A DNA stretch of 64,000 nucleotides from Nocardia huaxiensis (GTDB taxonomy: Bacteria > Actinomycetota > Actinomycetes > Mycobacteriales > Mycobacteriaceae). This document shows positions 23,364 to 30,850 of this stretch, piece by piece. The stretch lies in the NCBI RefSeq assembly GCF_013744875.1, contig NZ_CP059399.1, positions 5,084,001 through 5,148,000 of the forward strand. The letters are read 5' to 3'. The translations under genes were made by a program, and so were the position numbers. Positions within the stretch are counted from its first letter, which is position 1, and the number at the start of each line of letters is the position of its first letter. Below the pieces are notes generated by a model. The model was not told the origin of the DNA and searched no databases. It was given only the letters and a program-made list of their open reading frames with translations.

Positions 23364-24287
23364 TCAGTTCCTCTTACGTAGCCAGTCGATGGGATCACCG
23401 GCGCCGAGTTCGATTGCGGTGCCGGGGTATTCGGTGTGCAGCCAGTAGCGGACGAGATGTCTGCGATGCGCGGAGTAACTCAGCACATGTGCGATGACGC
23501 TGCCGAGCACGAAGCTCTCGGGCGGATCACACAGGGCGTCGATGAGGGTGTCGTCCCAGCCGCCGCGCTGGTCGATCTCCCGGATGGTGTCGAGCCAGCG
23601 CGCGGTCACCCGGTCGTGGCGGCGCACCAGATCGTCGATGGCGCCGGATTGCGCGCCCGGCAGGTCCTCGCCGTCGATGGCGGCGAGCCACACTTCCTTC
23701 GATTCGATCAGGTGCTCCAGCACCGTGGCGATGGATTCCTCCGTGCCACGGAAGGTCTCGACCGTGAAATCCGGAATCCGGACGCGACGGTACTGCTCCT
23801 CGCTGAGTTTGCTTGCTGCGCTCAGCAGTTCGCGGGTGTCCTCGATATCGTGGTGCACCAGCAGGGTGGTGGGATCCATCCCGGTCTTTCCTTTCGGTGC
23901 GTTCTCCACCCACAGCGACATGGGCGGATGAAAGTGGATGCCATTGCCTGCCGATAGCCAGCGGCGGCGTCTGTCCCGCGTGGTGGCGCTGGGCGGATGC
24001 CCGAACGCCCTGCTGAACGCGCGGCTGAAACCCTCCACCGAGTCGTATCCGGCCGCGAACGCCACCTCGGTCACCGACTCACCGGTCGACAATTCCCAGG
24101 CCGCGCGTTCCAGCAGGACACGCCGCTTGAGTGCGACCGGTGACTCACCGGTGCCGCGCGAGAACTGCCGGGTGAAATGGAAGGGGGACACGTACGCGTC
24201 CGCCGCCATCTCATCGAGGCTGGTGTTCTCCTCGCGTAGTACGGCATCGAGGAGTTCTCGCAGCCGATCTCGTCCGTTCTTGGGCAC
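23364..24287 (-). CDS. AraC-type regulator fused to a DinB-like domain
   Basis: This 307-residue fusion starts at GTG 24287. Residues 1-100 form a complete AraC double helix-turn-helix placed at the N-terminus: LDEMAADAYVSPFHFTRQFS, then VTEVAFAAGYDSVEGFSRAF followed by SRAFGHPP. Residues 110-305 form a DinB/YfiT-like four-helix bundle, with HLIESKEVWLAAIDG and VLSYSAHRRHLVRYWL; the His residues of these pieces suit the DinB metal site. DinB-like enzymes include thiol-dependent transferases using mycothiol or bacillithiol. The fusion suggests that the regulator senses or handles a small electrophile directly. It is translated together with the DHFR-like gene one base downstream. Confidence 0.82.
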   Translation of the reverse strand: MPKNGRDRLRELLDAVLREENTSLDEMAADAYVSPFHFTRQFSRGTGESPVALKRRVLLERAAWELSTGESVTEVAFAAGYDSVEGFSRAFSRAFGHPPSATTRDRRRRWLSAGNGIHFHPPMSLWVENAPKGKTGMDPTTLLVHHDIEDTRELLSAASKLSEEQYRRVRIPDFTVETFRGTEESIATVLEHLIESKEVWLAAIDGEDLPGAQSGAIDDLVRRHDRVTARWLDTIREIDQRGGWDDTLIDALCDPPESFVLGSVIAHVLSYSAHRRHLVRYWLHTEYPGTAIELGAGDPIDWLRKRN

Positions 24288-24412
24288 ACGAACAGTTTGC
24301 CAAGTGCGCTGCCGGGCTCGCTTGACGGTTCTTGCTCACTGCCCGCGTGATGCGCGGATGATGCTCCGGGCCATAGAGTCGGGAAAACTCGCAACGGGAG
24401 GCAAGGCTCGAG

Positions 24413-25162
24413 ATGCGCATCGAACAGGTATCGGACTCGGTGTACGCGGTCCGCGGCACGAACGTGAACTGGGCTCTGGTGAGCGACGGTTCGGGGGTGA
24501 CCGTGATCGACGCCGGCTATCCGGCCGACTCCGGAGATCTGCTGAAGTCGGTGCGCGAGATCGGGCATCAGCTCTCGGATGTGGCCGCGGTGCTGCTCAC
24601 CCACGCGCACCTCGATCACATGGGCGGGATTCCGGCCCTGGTCGAGGCGACGGGCGTGCCGGTGTACACCGGTGCGGCCGAGGTTCCGCACGCGCGACGG
24701 GAATTCCTCCAGCAGATCACGCCGCTGGAGATGGTGCAGCAGCTCGGCAGCCTGCGCGGGGCGCGATGGGTGTTCCAGACGCTGCGCGCGGTGACCTGGC
24801 ATATCGGAATGAAGATTCCGTCGGCCACCTCCACCGACGCGCAAACCCTCGCCCAGCTGCCCGGCGGGCTGGTGGCCATCCCGACGCCGGGGCACACCGT
24901 CGGGCACACCTCGTTCCTGATGCCCGCCGAGGGCGTGCTGTTCAGTGGCGACACCCTGGTCAGCGGGCATCCCATCGCCCCGCACGCGGGACCGCAGGTG
25001 CTGCCGACCGTGTTCAACCACGACGAGCAGGCCACCCGCGCGGCCGCGCGGTCACTGGCGGCCTACGACGCCGAGGTGCTCGTGCCCGGACACGGCGACC
25101 CGGTGCGCGAGAAGGTGTCGGTGCTGGCGAATTCGCTCCTGCAGGACCGTGACTCGCACTGA
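24413..25162 (+). CDS. MBL-fold metallo-hydrolase
   Basis: This 249-residue metallo-beta-lactamase-fold enzyme starts at ATG 24413 with GGGAGGCAAGG upstream. The zinc motif is LLTHAHLDHMGGIPAL (H-x-H-x-DH). The second-shell His lies in TPGHTVGHTSFL, the bridging Asp in FSGDTLVSGHP and the last His in VLVPGHGDP, so all ligands are present. The best family match is the general glyoxalase-II-like or AttM-like group rather than true beta-lactamases. The substrate is unknown. A hairpin right after the stop separates it from the convergent L,D-transpeptidase. Confidence 0.87.
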   Translation: MRIEQVSDSVYAVRGTNVNWALVSDGSGVTVIDAGYPADSGDLLKSVREIGHQLSDVAAVLLTHAHLDHMGGIPALVEATGVPVYTGAAEVPHARREFLQQITPLEMVQQLGSLRGARWVFQTLRAVTWHIGMKIPSATSTDAQTLAQLPGGLVAIPTPGHTVGHTSFLMPAEGVLFSGDTLVSGHPIAPHAGPQVLPTVFNHDEQATRAAARSLAAYDAEVLVPGHGDPVREKVSVLANSLLQDRDSH

Positions 25163-25197
25163 CCGCACACCCGCTCGCGGAAGGTCAAGCGGTGCGG
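25163..25197. terminator. Hairpin between convergent MBL and L,D-transpeptidase genes
   Basis: Nested stems CCGCA/TGCGG (25163-25167 with 25193-25197) and CCGCT/AGCGG (25171-25175 with 25188-25192) are separated by a three-base bulge. It starts directly after the MBL stop and ends two bases before the other stop. It probably acts as a bidirectional terminator. Confidence 0.45.
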
Positions 25198-25198
25198 A

Positions 25199-25714
25199 TC
25201 AATTCACGACCTGCACGATATCGCCCGGATTCAGGTGATAGAAGGTGCGTTCGGCGCCCACCGGGGTCATGCGGATGCAGCCGTGCGACTGTTCCTCGGT
25301 GGGACCGATGTGGGTGGCGATATCGCCATTGAAGAACACGGCCCACTTCATGGGCACGTGATGCAGGGTGCTCCAGTGGTCCTCGCGTTTGAACGCGACC
25401 CGGAAGGTGCCGGGCGGCGTCTCGTACCCGGGCCGGCCGTGCGACATGACATCCGGGCCGTAGGTGACCTTGCCGTCCTCCATCAGCCACATCTCATTGG
25501 TGGACAGCCGCAGGCAGAGCCGGGTTTCTGCGGAACAGGGGGCGAACACCGGCACCGCCGGGCTCGGAATCAGCGGGGGTACGCCCGGAATATCGGGACC
25601 GCCCGGCCAGAGTGGGTCGGCCTGCGCCGGAATCGCGGTGAGGATTCCGGCTACCGCCAGACCGGCCACCGCCGCCCACCGTGCCAACCCGCGACGTGCA
25701 TGTTTGCTGCCCAT
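25199..25714 (-). CDS. Secreted L,D-transpeptidase (YkuD domain)
   Basis: This protein has 171 residues from ATG 25714; an ATG at 25735 would add seven. The N-terminus KHARRGLARWAAVAGLAVAG followed by ILTAIPAQA is a Sec signal with an AQA cleavage site. The YkuD domain shows RLSTNEMWLMEDGKVTYGP, GRPGYETPPGTFRV, and the catalytic block HIGPTEEQSHGCIRM with the nucleophilic Cys. It should form 3-3 cross-links or attach ligands to peptidoglycan in the cell wall. It is shorter than mycobacterial LdtMt enzymes and lacks Ig-like domains, so it is the minimal actinobacterial type. Confidence 0.87.
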   Translation of the reverse strand: MGSKHARRGLARWAAVAGLAVAGILTAIPAQADPLWPGGPDIPGVPPLIPSPAVPVFAPCSAETRLCLRLSTNEMWLMEDGKVTYGPDVMSHGRPGYETPPGTFRVAFKREDHWSTLHHVPMKWAVFFNGDIATHIGPTEEQSHGCIRMTPVGAERTFYHLNPGDIVQVVN

Positions 25715-25923
25715 GACGCATCCAGCCTCTCGCATCGGCACAGGCTCGGATCGCCGAGTCGCATGCCACCAATCGAAGGGAACCGTCGGTTTCGCCACAC
25801 TCCGGAGACAATCAATGATACTGTCCGCCACGGTTTTCCGCGCTCAATCCGGCATCGCGTCGGATTCCGGGGCGGGCCTGCGGTGTTGAGCCGGCGATAA
25901 TCCGGCTGTTAGCGGGGTCGATC

Positions 25924-26373
25924 ATGGTTCGGGTCATGATTTCTCGTGCGATGGCAGTGATCGGATTCAGCGTGTCGGTGGCGGCGGCCGCGGTGACAGG
26001 AGCGGCGGGCGGCGCCGGAGCGGATTCGGCGGTGCACTGGCAGAAGTGGCAGACACCCAGCGGGAACATCGCGTGCAAGAACCTGAACGAAGGGGTCATC
26101 TGCGAGATTCGCGAATACAGTTTCGCCGCGCCGGAATGGACCGGGACCCAGTGCCGGGGCAAGAACCTCGGCGTGCGGCTGACGGCGAACGATCGCGAGG
26201 TCATCTGCCTGATGGACACCCTGTTCGAACCGAATCTGCCCGTGCTGCAGTACAACCAATTCTGGCTGAGCACCGACAACAGCACCGAATGCCTGCCGAG
26301 TGCGGCCGAGCTGCGGTGCAGTCGCGGTGCGCACGCGTTCACCCTGTCCAAGGAGCAATACCGGATCGGGTGA
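25924..26373 (+). CDS. Secreted cysteine-rich protein (DUF6636-like)
   Basis: This 149-residue protein has a signal peptide: a hydrophobic stretch to about residue 35 with cleavage near GAGADS. The mature part begins with WQTPSGNIACKNL, the F/W-x-TPSGNI-C start typical of DUF6636-type actinobacterial secreted proteins. Five further Cys follow (VICEI, TQCRG, VICLM, TECLP and LRCSR), enough for three disulfides. ATG 25924 is used; ATG 25936 or 25951 are possible. A related core (TSPSGKIRCMTP) occurs in the membrane-anchored protein at 30851-31864. The function is unknown. Confidence 0.7.
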   Translation: MVRVMISRAMAVIGFSVSVAAAAVTGAAGGAGADSAVHWQKWQTPSGNIACKNLNEGVICEIREYSFAAPEWTGTQCRGKNLGVRLTANDREVICLMDTLFEPNLPVLQYNQFWLSTDNSTECLPSAAELRCSRGAHAFTLSKEQYRIG

Positions 26374-26391
26374 CCGGCGGGCGTGACATGA

Positions 26392-26417
26392 TGGCCTCGG
26401 GTCGAGTCGAAAGGCCA
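26392..26417 (+). promoter_or_regulatory. Hairpin covering the ribosome-binding region of the second Ddn-like gene
   Basis: TGGCCT-N14-AGGCCA forms a perfect six-base stem ending four bases before ATG 26422. The only Shine-Dalgarno-like stretch (GAAAGG) lies partly in the 3' arm, so the fold would hide it. Whether the hairpin is in the mRNA depends on the unknown transcription start. Confidence 0.3.
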
Positions 26418-26421
26418 CGTC

Positions 26422-26889
26422 ATGTCGCGTGAATCCCGCCGCACACCCTTCCTGCCGCCGCGCTGGTTCATTCACTTCTTCTGGCGGGCGCATCGCGCGC
26501 TGTATGGGGTCACGCGCGGCCGGATCGGGTTGTCGCGCCCCAAGGATCGGACGCACTGGGGGACCATGCGGCTCACCACCGTCGGACGCCGGAGCGGGCG
26601 GGAACGCAGTGTCATGCTCGGCTACTTCGAGGACGGGCCGAATCTGGTCACCCTCGCCATGAACGGGTGGGGTGCGGGTGAACCGGCCTGGTGGCTCAAC
26701 CTGCAGGCGCAGCCTTCAGCGACGGTGGAGGTCTCGGGGAGTCGCACGCAGGGGGTGCGCGGGCGGGCCGCTTCGGGCGAGGAGCGGGTGCGGCTGTGGG
26801 AGCGGTGGCGCGAGATCGACCGGGATCTCGACGCGTACGCGGCGCTCAGGCCGGCCGAGACGGCTGTCGTGATTCTGGAACCGCGCTGA
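26422..26889 (+). CDS. Ddn-like nitroreductase family deazaflavin-dependent protein
   Basis: The product has 155 residues and a split-barrel FDOR-B fold. The family segments are MRLTTVGRRSGRERSVMLGY, LVTLAMNGWGAGEPAWWLNL and QAQPSATVEVSG, matching the T-x-GRKSG, N-GG---PAW--NL and NP-x-VEV signatures of F420-binding Ddn relatives. It differs from the homologue at 4425-4838 in having GWGAGEPAWW instead of GGADKHPAWY, so the two are separate paralogues. The likely role is F420H2-dependent reduction of quinones or electrophiles. Its 3' end overlaps the convergent DUF1772-like gene by 44 bases. Confidence 0.85.
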   Translation: MSRESRRTPFLPPRWFIHFFWRAHRALYGVTRGRIGLSRPKDRTHWGTMRLTTVGRRSGRERSVMLGYFEDGPNLVTLAMNGWGAGEPAWWLNLQAQPSATVEVSGSRTQGVRGRAASGEERVRLWERWREIDRDLDAYAALRPAETAVVILEPR

Positions 26890-27376
26890 GCGCCAGCGCG
26901 CGATGACATTGCAGGGCGGCCAGCACCGCGAACCCGGCCGCCAGGCCGGCGGCGGCGATCCTGAGGTACTGGCCGGTCACGAATTCTGTTGCGGCTCGAT
27001 CGATTTCGTCGGCGGTGTGCTGGGCTCTGTCGTCGAACAGGATCGAGGCGCGGGGCCACAGGTAGAGGATCGACAGCAGGAACTGGCCGCTCAGCAGTGC
27101 GGCCAGTGAACAACCCAGCCAGCGGCGGCCGATCCGATACCGGAGCGCGGCTGCGAGCGCGATGAGTGCGGACAGGGTCATGACACCGCCGAGTGGGCGC
27201 ATGACATCGCCCACTGCGATCACGCTCATGAACTGCTCGGTCAGCACCAGCGATTCGGGGATGTCGCGGAAGATGTTCGGATAGAGCAGCCAGGTTTCGG
27301 CCACGGTCGCCGAGAATACGAAGAAGGCGACCGTGGCGTAGCCGCCGAGAATGATCGCGGGGATTCGATACGTCAT
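26846..27376 (-). CDS. Four-helix membrane protein (DUF1772 / anthrone oxygenase-like)
   Basis: This protein has 176 residues from ATG 27376; the much longer in-frame extension lies antisense to the histidine kinase and is not real. Four hydrophobic helices are visible, starting at residues of about 8, 62, 85 and 135. Helix 1 is AIILGGYATVAFFVFSATVA. The arrangement, with a short LLYPNIFRDIPE loop after helix 1, fits DUF1772/anthrone-oxygenase-like proteins. No catalytic residue can be named. It is divergent from the two-component system at 27530-29352, which makes it a possible target of that system. Confidence 0.6.
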   Translation of the reverse strand: MTYRIPAIILGGYATVAFFVFSATVAETWLLYPNIFRDIPESLVLTEQFMSVIAVGDVMRPLGGVMTLSALIALAAALRYRIGRRWLGCSLAALLSGQFLLSILYLWPRASILFDDRAQHTADEIDRAATEFVTGQYLRIAAAGLAAGFAVLAALQCHRALALSAVPESRQPSRPA

Positions 27377-27517
27377 GGGTGGGACGGTAGTGCGGCCCGT
27401 TCGGTCGGACATCCGGCTGTGAGCAGCGGTGATGTCGTAGCTGGGGGACTGGGGAGTACGTCGGGAAGCGACGGGCGCCATCGCCTTCGGCAGCATGCCG
27501 CCTCCGGAACGGCTTCG

Positions 27518-27529
27518 TATCATGGCGCT
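27518..27529 (+). promoter_or_regulatory. -10 box directly before the histidine kinase start (leaderless mRNA)
   Basis: TATCAT (27518-27523) matches TATAAT in five of six positions, and six bases later comes ATG 27530. The spacing predicts a transcript starting at or within one base of the start codon. No Shine-Dalgarno sequence is present, in agreement. Confidence 0.5.
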
Positions 27530-28696
27530 ATGGCGGCGCGCGGGCGAGGGCTGGGCGGGATCGGATCCCGGCCAGCGGATCTGCTGCTGGGTGGGGTGCT
27601 CGCCGCGGCCATCGCCCTGATCATCGCGCTCGGGCAGGGCGGGCATCGGAGCCCGGATGTGTTCGCGTATCTGTTCGCGGCCGGGTTCGGGGCATCGATG
27701 CTGGTGCGCAGGCGATTTCCGGTGCTCGTCGTGGTCGTGACGGTGGCGGGCATCTTCGGCTATTACGCCCTGCGGTACCCGCCCATCGGGGTGGCGGTGC
27801 CGCTGGCGGGGGCGCTGTTCGCCGCCGCTGACGCGGGCCAGATGTGGTGGGCCGTGGGAGCGGCCGCGCTCGTTTACGCTGTGGCGCTCTGGTATCGGCT
27901 CAACGACGGTGAATCGGCCGCCTATCTCGTTGGCTACGAGGGTGTTTCGAACGTCGCCTTGATCGTGACCGCCCTGGCCCTGGGTTTCGCGGTGCGGTCG
28001 CGGCGGTTGCGGACGCTGGAGCAGGCCGAAATCGGCCGTCTCACAAGCGAACAGGTGGCCCGGCAGGCCGAACTGCGGTTGCGGACCGAACGGGAGCGCT
28101 TGTCGCGAGATCTGCACGATACGGTCGGGCATCTCATGGCCTTGATCTCGGTGCAGGCCGGGGTGGCGGCCGAGGCGATCGGGCGCGACGATGCCGCCGT
28201 GCGCACGGCCGTGGGACATATCCGCGACACCAGCCGACGGTCGCTGCGGGACGTGCGGGCCATGGTCCGAATGCTGCGTGACGAAGGCGTGGATGCGCGA
28301 AAAGTATTGCGCCTGGCCGAAGTTCCCGCGCTGGCGGCCGACACTCGCGGGGCCGGGGTCGCGGTGACGTTCGAGCCCGGATCCGCTCTCGAGCGCGAAC
28401 TTCCGCCGCAGGTGGACGCCACCGCGTACCGGCTGGTGCAGGAGGCGCTGACCAATGTGGTCCGGCATGCGCACGCCACCGAGGCGCGGGTCGTCGCCGA
28501 CATCGCGGACGGCGCGCTGCACCTGGCCGTGATCGACAATGGCAGAGCGGAACCCGGTTCGAACGGGGACTGCGGCCATGGCCTGGCCGGAATGCGGGAG
28601 CGGGTCCGGCTATTGGGCGGCACGCTCACCACGGGGCCCGCCGGGACATCGGGCTTTGCTGTCAGAGCGCGTATTCCGCTCGAGGCGGTCCAATGA
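27530..28696 (+). CDS. Membrane sensor histidine kinase (NarL/DesK type)
   Basis: This 388-residue kinase starts at ATG 27530, six bases after a strong -10. The N-terminal 170 residues hold about five membrane helices (LLLGGVLAAAIALIIALG and others) with little outside the membrane. Next comes the HisKA_3 dimerisation block RERLSRDLHDTVGHLMALIS with the phosphorylated His, and the HATPase domain with VQEALTNVVRHAHATEA (N box), VIDNGRAEPG and GHGLAGMRERVRLLGG. Overlap ATGA with the response regulator gene shows translational coupling. The signal is unknown; a membrane-buried sensor suggests cell-envelope stress. Confidence 0.93.
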   Translation: MAARGRGLGGIGSRPADLLLGGVLAAAIALIIALGQGGHRSPDVFAYLFAAGFGASMLVRRRFPVLVVVVTVAGIFGYYALRYPPIGVAVPLAGALFAAADAGQMWWAVGAAALVYAVALWYRLNDGESAAYLVGYEGVSNVALIVTALALGFAVRSRRLRTLEQAEIGRLTSEQVARQAELRLRTERERLSRDLHDTVGHLMALISVQAGVAAEAIGRDDAAVRTAVGHIRDTSRRSLRDVRAMVRMLRDEGVDARKVLRLAEVPALAADTRGAGVAVTFEPGSALERELPPQVDATAYRLVQEALTNVVRHAHATEARVVADIADGALHLAVIDNGRAEPGSNGDCGHGLAGMRERVRLLGGTLTTGPAGTSGFAVRARIPLEAVQ

Positions 28697-29352
28697 TTCG
28701 CATCGTGGTCGTGGACGACCAGGAGCTGGTTCGGACCGGTCTGCGCACCCTGGCCGAACACGACGGCGATATCGCGGTCGTCGCGGAGGCCGACAATGGC
28801 GCGAACGGTCTTGCGGTCGTACGGCATTCGATACCCGATGTGGTGCTCATGGACATCCGCATGCCGGGGGTCGACGGGATCGAGGCCACCCGGCAGATCG
28901 TCGGTGATCCCGCGCTCCAGGACGTTCGTGTGGTGATGCTGACGACCTTCGACGAGGACGAGGACATTCTCGGTGCGATTCGGGCGGGCGCGTCCGGATA
29001 TCTGCTCAAAGATCTGAGCCCGCAACAACTCCGGACCGCCATCCGGACGGTCGCCCACGGTGACGCGCTGCTCGCGCCCGCGGTCACGCGCACACTGCTG
29101 GATCGGGTGGCCCGGGAATCCGGTGGCGTCCGGCCCGAGCTCATCGCCGATCTCACCCCGCGCGAACGCCAGGTGCTGACCCGAGTCGGTTTGGGGGAGA
29201 ACAACTCCGAGATCGGCGCCAGCCTGCACATCAGCCCGGCGACCGCCCGGACCTACGTCAGCCGGTTACTGGGCACCTTGCGGGCGCGCGATCGGGCGCA
29301 GCTGGTCGTGCTCGCCTATGAATCCGGTCTCGTCCGGCCGGGCGGGGATTGA
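28693..29352 (+). CDS. NarL/LuxR-type response regulator
   Basis: This 219-residue regulator overlaps the kinase gene by four bases. The receiver domain covers residues 1-120, with acidic pocket VVVDDQELVRTG and phospho-acceptor Asp in PDVVLMDIRMPGVDG, then the conserved Thr and Lys (VVMLTTFDED and GYLLKDLSP). A LuxR helix-turn-helix covers residues 150-210: LTPRERQVLTRVGLGENNSE, then ATARTYVSRLLGTLRARDRA. It is the partner of the kinase at 27530-28696. Targets cannot be read from the sequence. Confidence 0.93.
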   Translation: MIRIVVVDDQELVRTGLRTLAEHDGDIAVVAEADNGANGLAVVRHSIPDVVLMDIRMPGVDGIEATRQIVGDPALQDVRVVMLTTFDEDEDILGAIRAGASGYLLKDLSPQQLRTAIRTVAHGDALLAPAVTRTLLDRVARESGGVRPELIADLTPRERQVLTRVGLGENNSEIGASLHISPATARTYVSRLLGTLRARDRAQLVVLAYESGLVRPGGD

Positions 29353-29412
29353 CCCGGTCACCGGATAGCGCGGAAGATCAGGGTGGGCCCACTGGCGGCA
29401 ACCTGTCCCGCT

Positions 29413-29438
29413 GCTCCGCATTCCGAATGTCGCGGAGC
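29413..29438. terminator. Strong hairpin downstream of the response regulator
   Basis: GCTCCGC (29413-29419) and GCGGAGC (29432-29438) are perfect seven-base arms, and the loop itself contains ATTC-c-GAAT. A ten-base palindrome GTGGGCCCAC lies 25 bases before it. The hairpin lies 60 bases after the response-regulator stop and 40 bases before the next gene. It is a terminator candidate, or an operator for the next gene. Confidence 0.35.
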
Positions 29439-29478
29439 CCCCGGACGGGTGTCGACCATACTCCGAGAGGAACCCGGC

Positions 29479-30033
29479 ATGTCCCGAACCCGAACCAGTT
29501 CTGTCGACCGCGAACAGATCGACACCTTCCTGCGCGAGCACGGCGCGGACCGCATCCCGCATCCTGGCGGCACCCTGCTGGCGCATCTGCATCGAGTCGC
29601 CGACCTGTTGCGGGAGTGGGGTGCCGACCTCGATGTGCAATACGCGGGACTGTGTCACGCCGTGTACGGCACTGACGGTTTCGATCGAGCACTGCTCGAT
29701 ATCACCGAACGCGAGACAGTGGTCGAATTGCTCGGCGCGCGAGCCGAATCGATCATCTACTGCTACAGCAGCTGCGACAGAGGCGCGGTGTACCCGCGCC
29801 TGGGGACCGGGCCGCGGGTCTTCACCGATCGTTTCACCGGCCGCGAATTCGAGCCCGCCGACGACACCCTGCGCGCGTTCCTGGAGATCACCGTCGCGAA
29901 CGAACTCGACGTCATGACCCACAATGCCGAGCTGGCCGTGCAGCATGGGGCCGCGCTGTACGAACTGTTCGGCCGCGTCCGCGACCAGCTCTCGGACGCC
30001 GCATGGCAGGCGTGCCGAAAGCAGTTGGGGTAA
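29479..30033 (+). CDS. DUF6817 (HD-like) domain protein
   Basis: This 184-residue cytoplasmic protein starts at ATG 29479 with GAGAGGAACC upstream. It shows the DUF6817 pattern: IPHPGGTLLAHLHRVADLLR, then YAGLCHAVYGTDGF followed by ISCY-like IYCYSSCDRG, and FLEITVANELDVMTHNAE. The H-x3-H-x-C-H-like His and Asp residues are arranged as in HD-type metal hydrolases, but activity has not been shown for this family. In other genomes such domains often sit with tailoring enzymes. The hydrolase gene starts three bases after its stop, so the two are co-transcribed. Confidence 0.75.
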   Translation: MSRTRTSSVDREQIDTFLREHGADRIPHPGGTLLAHLHRVADLLREWGADLDVQYAGLCHAVYGTDGFDRALLDITERETVVELLGARAESIIYCYSSCDRGAVYPRLGTGPRVFTDRFTGREFEPADDTLRAFLEITVANELDVMTHNAELAVQHGAALYELFGRVRDQLSDAAWQACRKQLG

Positions 30034-30036
30034 GCC

Positions 30037-30768
30037 GTGGAGACGCTCACGATTCACCGGGCCGGGCAGGGCCCGGCGGTGATGCTCGTGCACGGTGGCG
30101 CCGGACCGACGACGACCTGGCGTGGGCTGGAATCGCTGGCCGCGCGCTGGACGCTGCTGTACGTCTACCGGCGCGGCTTCGGCGCGGGTCCGCTGCCGCC
30201 GCACGGTCACCAGGACTTCGAGGTCGACGCGGACGATCTCGAAGTCCTCTGCAAGGAGTATCGGCCGCACGTGGTCGCGCACTCCTACGGCGTGCTCGGC
30301 ACCCTCCTCGCGACTGCCCGGGTGCCCGAATGCGTGCGCTCGCTGACCCTGATCGAACCGCCCCTGTACTTCCTGGCCCCCGATGACCCCGACGTCGCAC
30401 GACTGCAACAGGTGGGGGATGCGGTGCTCACCGAGGGGCTCGCCACGGATCCGGCGATACTGCGCGAATTCCTCACCCTCTCCGGAGCGCCTGCCGCCGG
30501 ACCCGGCGGGGCATCCGAGGCCGCGGTGCGCCGTGCGCTGGGTGGCCGCCTGCCCGGCGAGGCCCGCCCGGACCTGAAGATTGTGCGTGCGGCCGGAATT
30601 CCCGCGCTGGTCGCGTCCGGCGGACACCATCCCGCCCTGGAACGCATCTGCGACCGGCTCGCCGCCGAACTCGCAGCGCAGCGGCTGCTCGCGCGCGGTG
30701 CGGGTCATTTCGTCCCGGCGGCACCGGGTTTCGCGGCCGCGCTCGAGGAGTTCCTCGGCACCCGGTGA
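30037..30768 (+). CDS. Alpha/beta hydrolase
   Basis: This 243-residue hydrolase starts at GTG 30037, three bases after the upstream stop. Its elements are the oxyanion region VMLVHGGAGPTTTWRGLESL, the nucleophile elbow VVAHSYGVLGTLL (Ser in H-S-Y-G instead of G-x-S-x-G) and the catalytic His in ARGAGHFVPAAP. The short lid gives a compact enzyme. It is grouped with the DUF6817 gene in one operon; no pathway is evident. The H-S-Y-G elbow variant is seen in some pimeloyl-ester-esterase-like actinobacterial proteins and does not imply inactivity. Confidence 0.8.
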   Translation: METLTIHRAGQGPAVMLVHGGAGPTTTWRGLESLAARWTLLYVYRRGFGAGPLPPHGHQDFEVDADDLEVLCKEYRPHVVAHSYGVLGTLLATARVPECVRSLTLIEPPLYFLAPDDPDVARLQQVGDAVLTEGLATDPAILREFLTLSGAPAAGPGGASEAAVRRALGGRLPGEARPDLKIVRAAGIPALVASGGHHPALERICDRLAAELAAQRLLARGAGHFVPAAPGFAAALEEFLGTR

Positions 30769-30850
30769 CGCGACGGCGGCCTTATGCTGTGCGACGAGGC
30801 CGCTCGGGAGTTCCGATCCGCCTGTGCGTCAAGGAGATCAGGAGACATCG

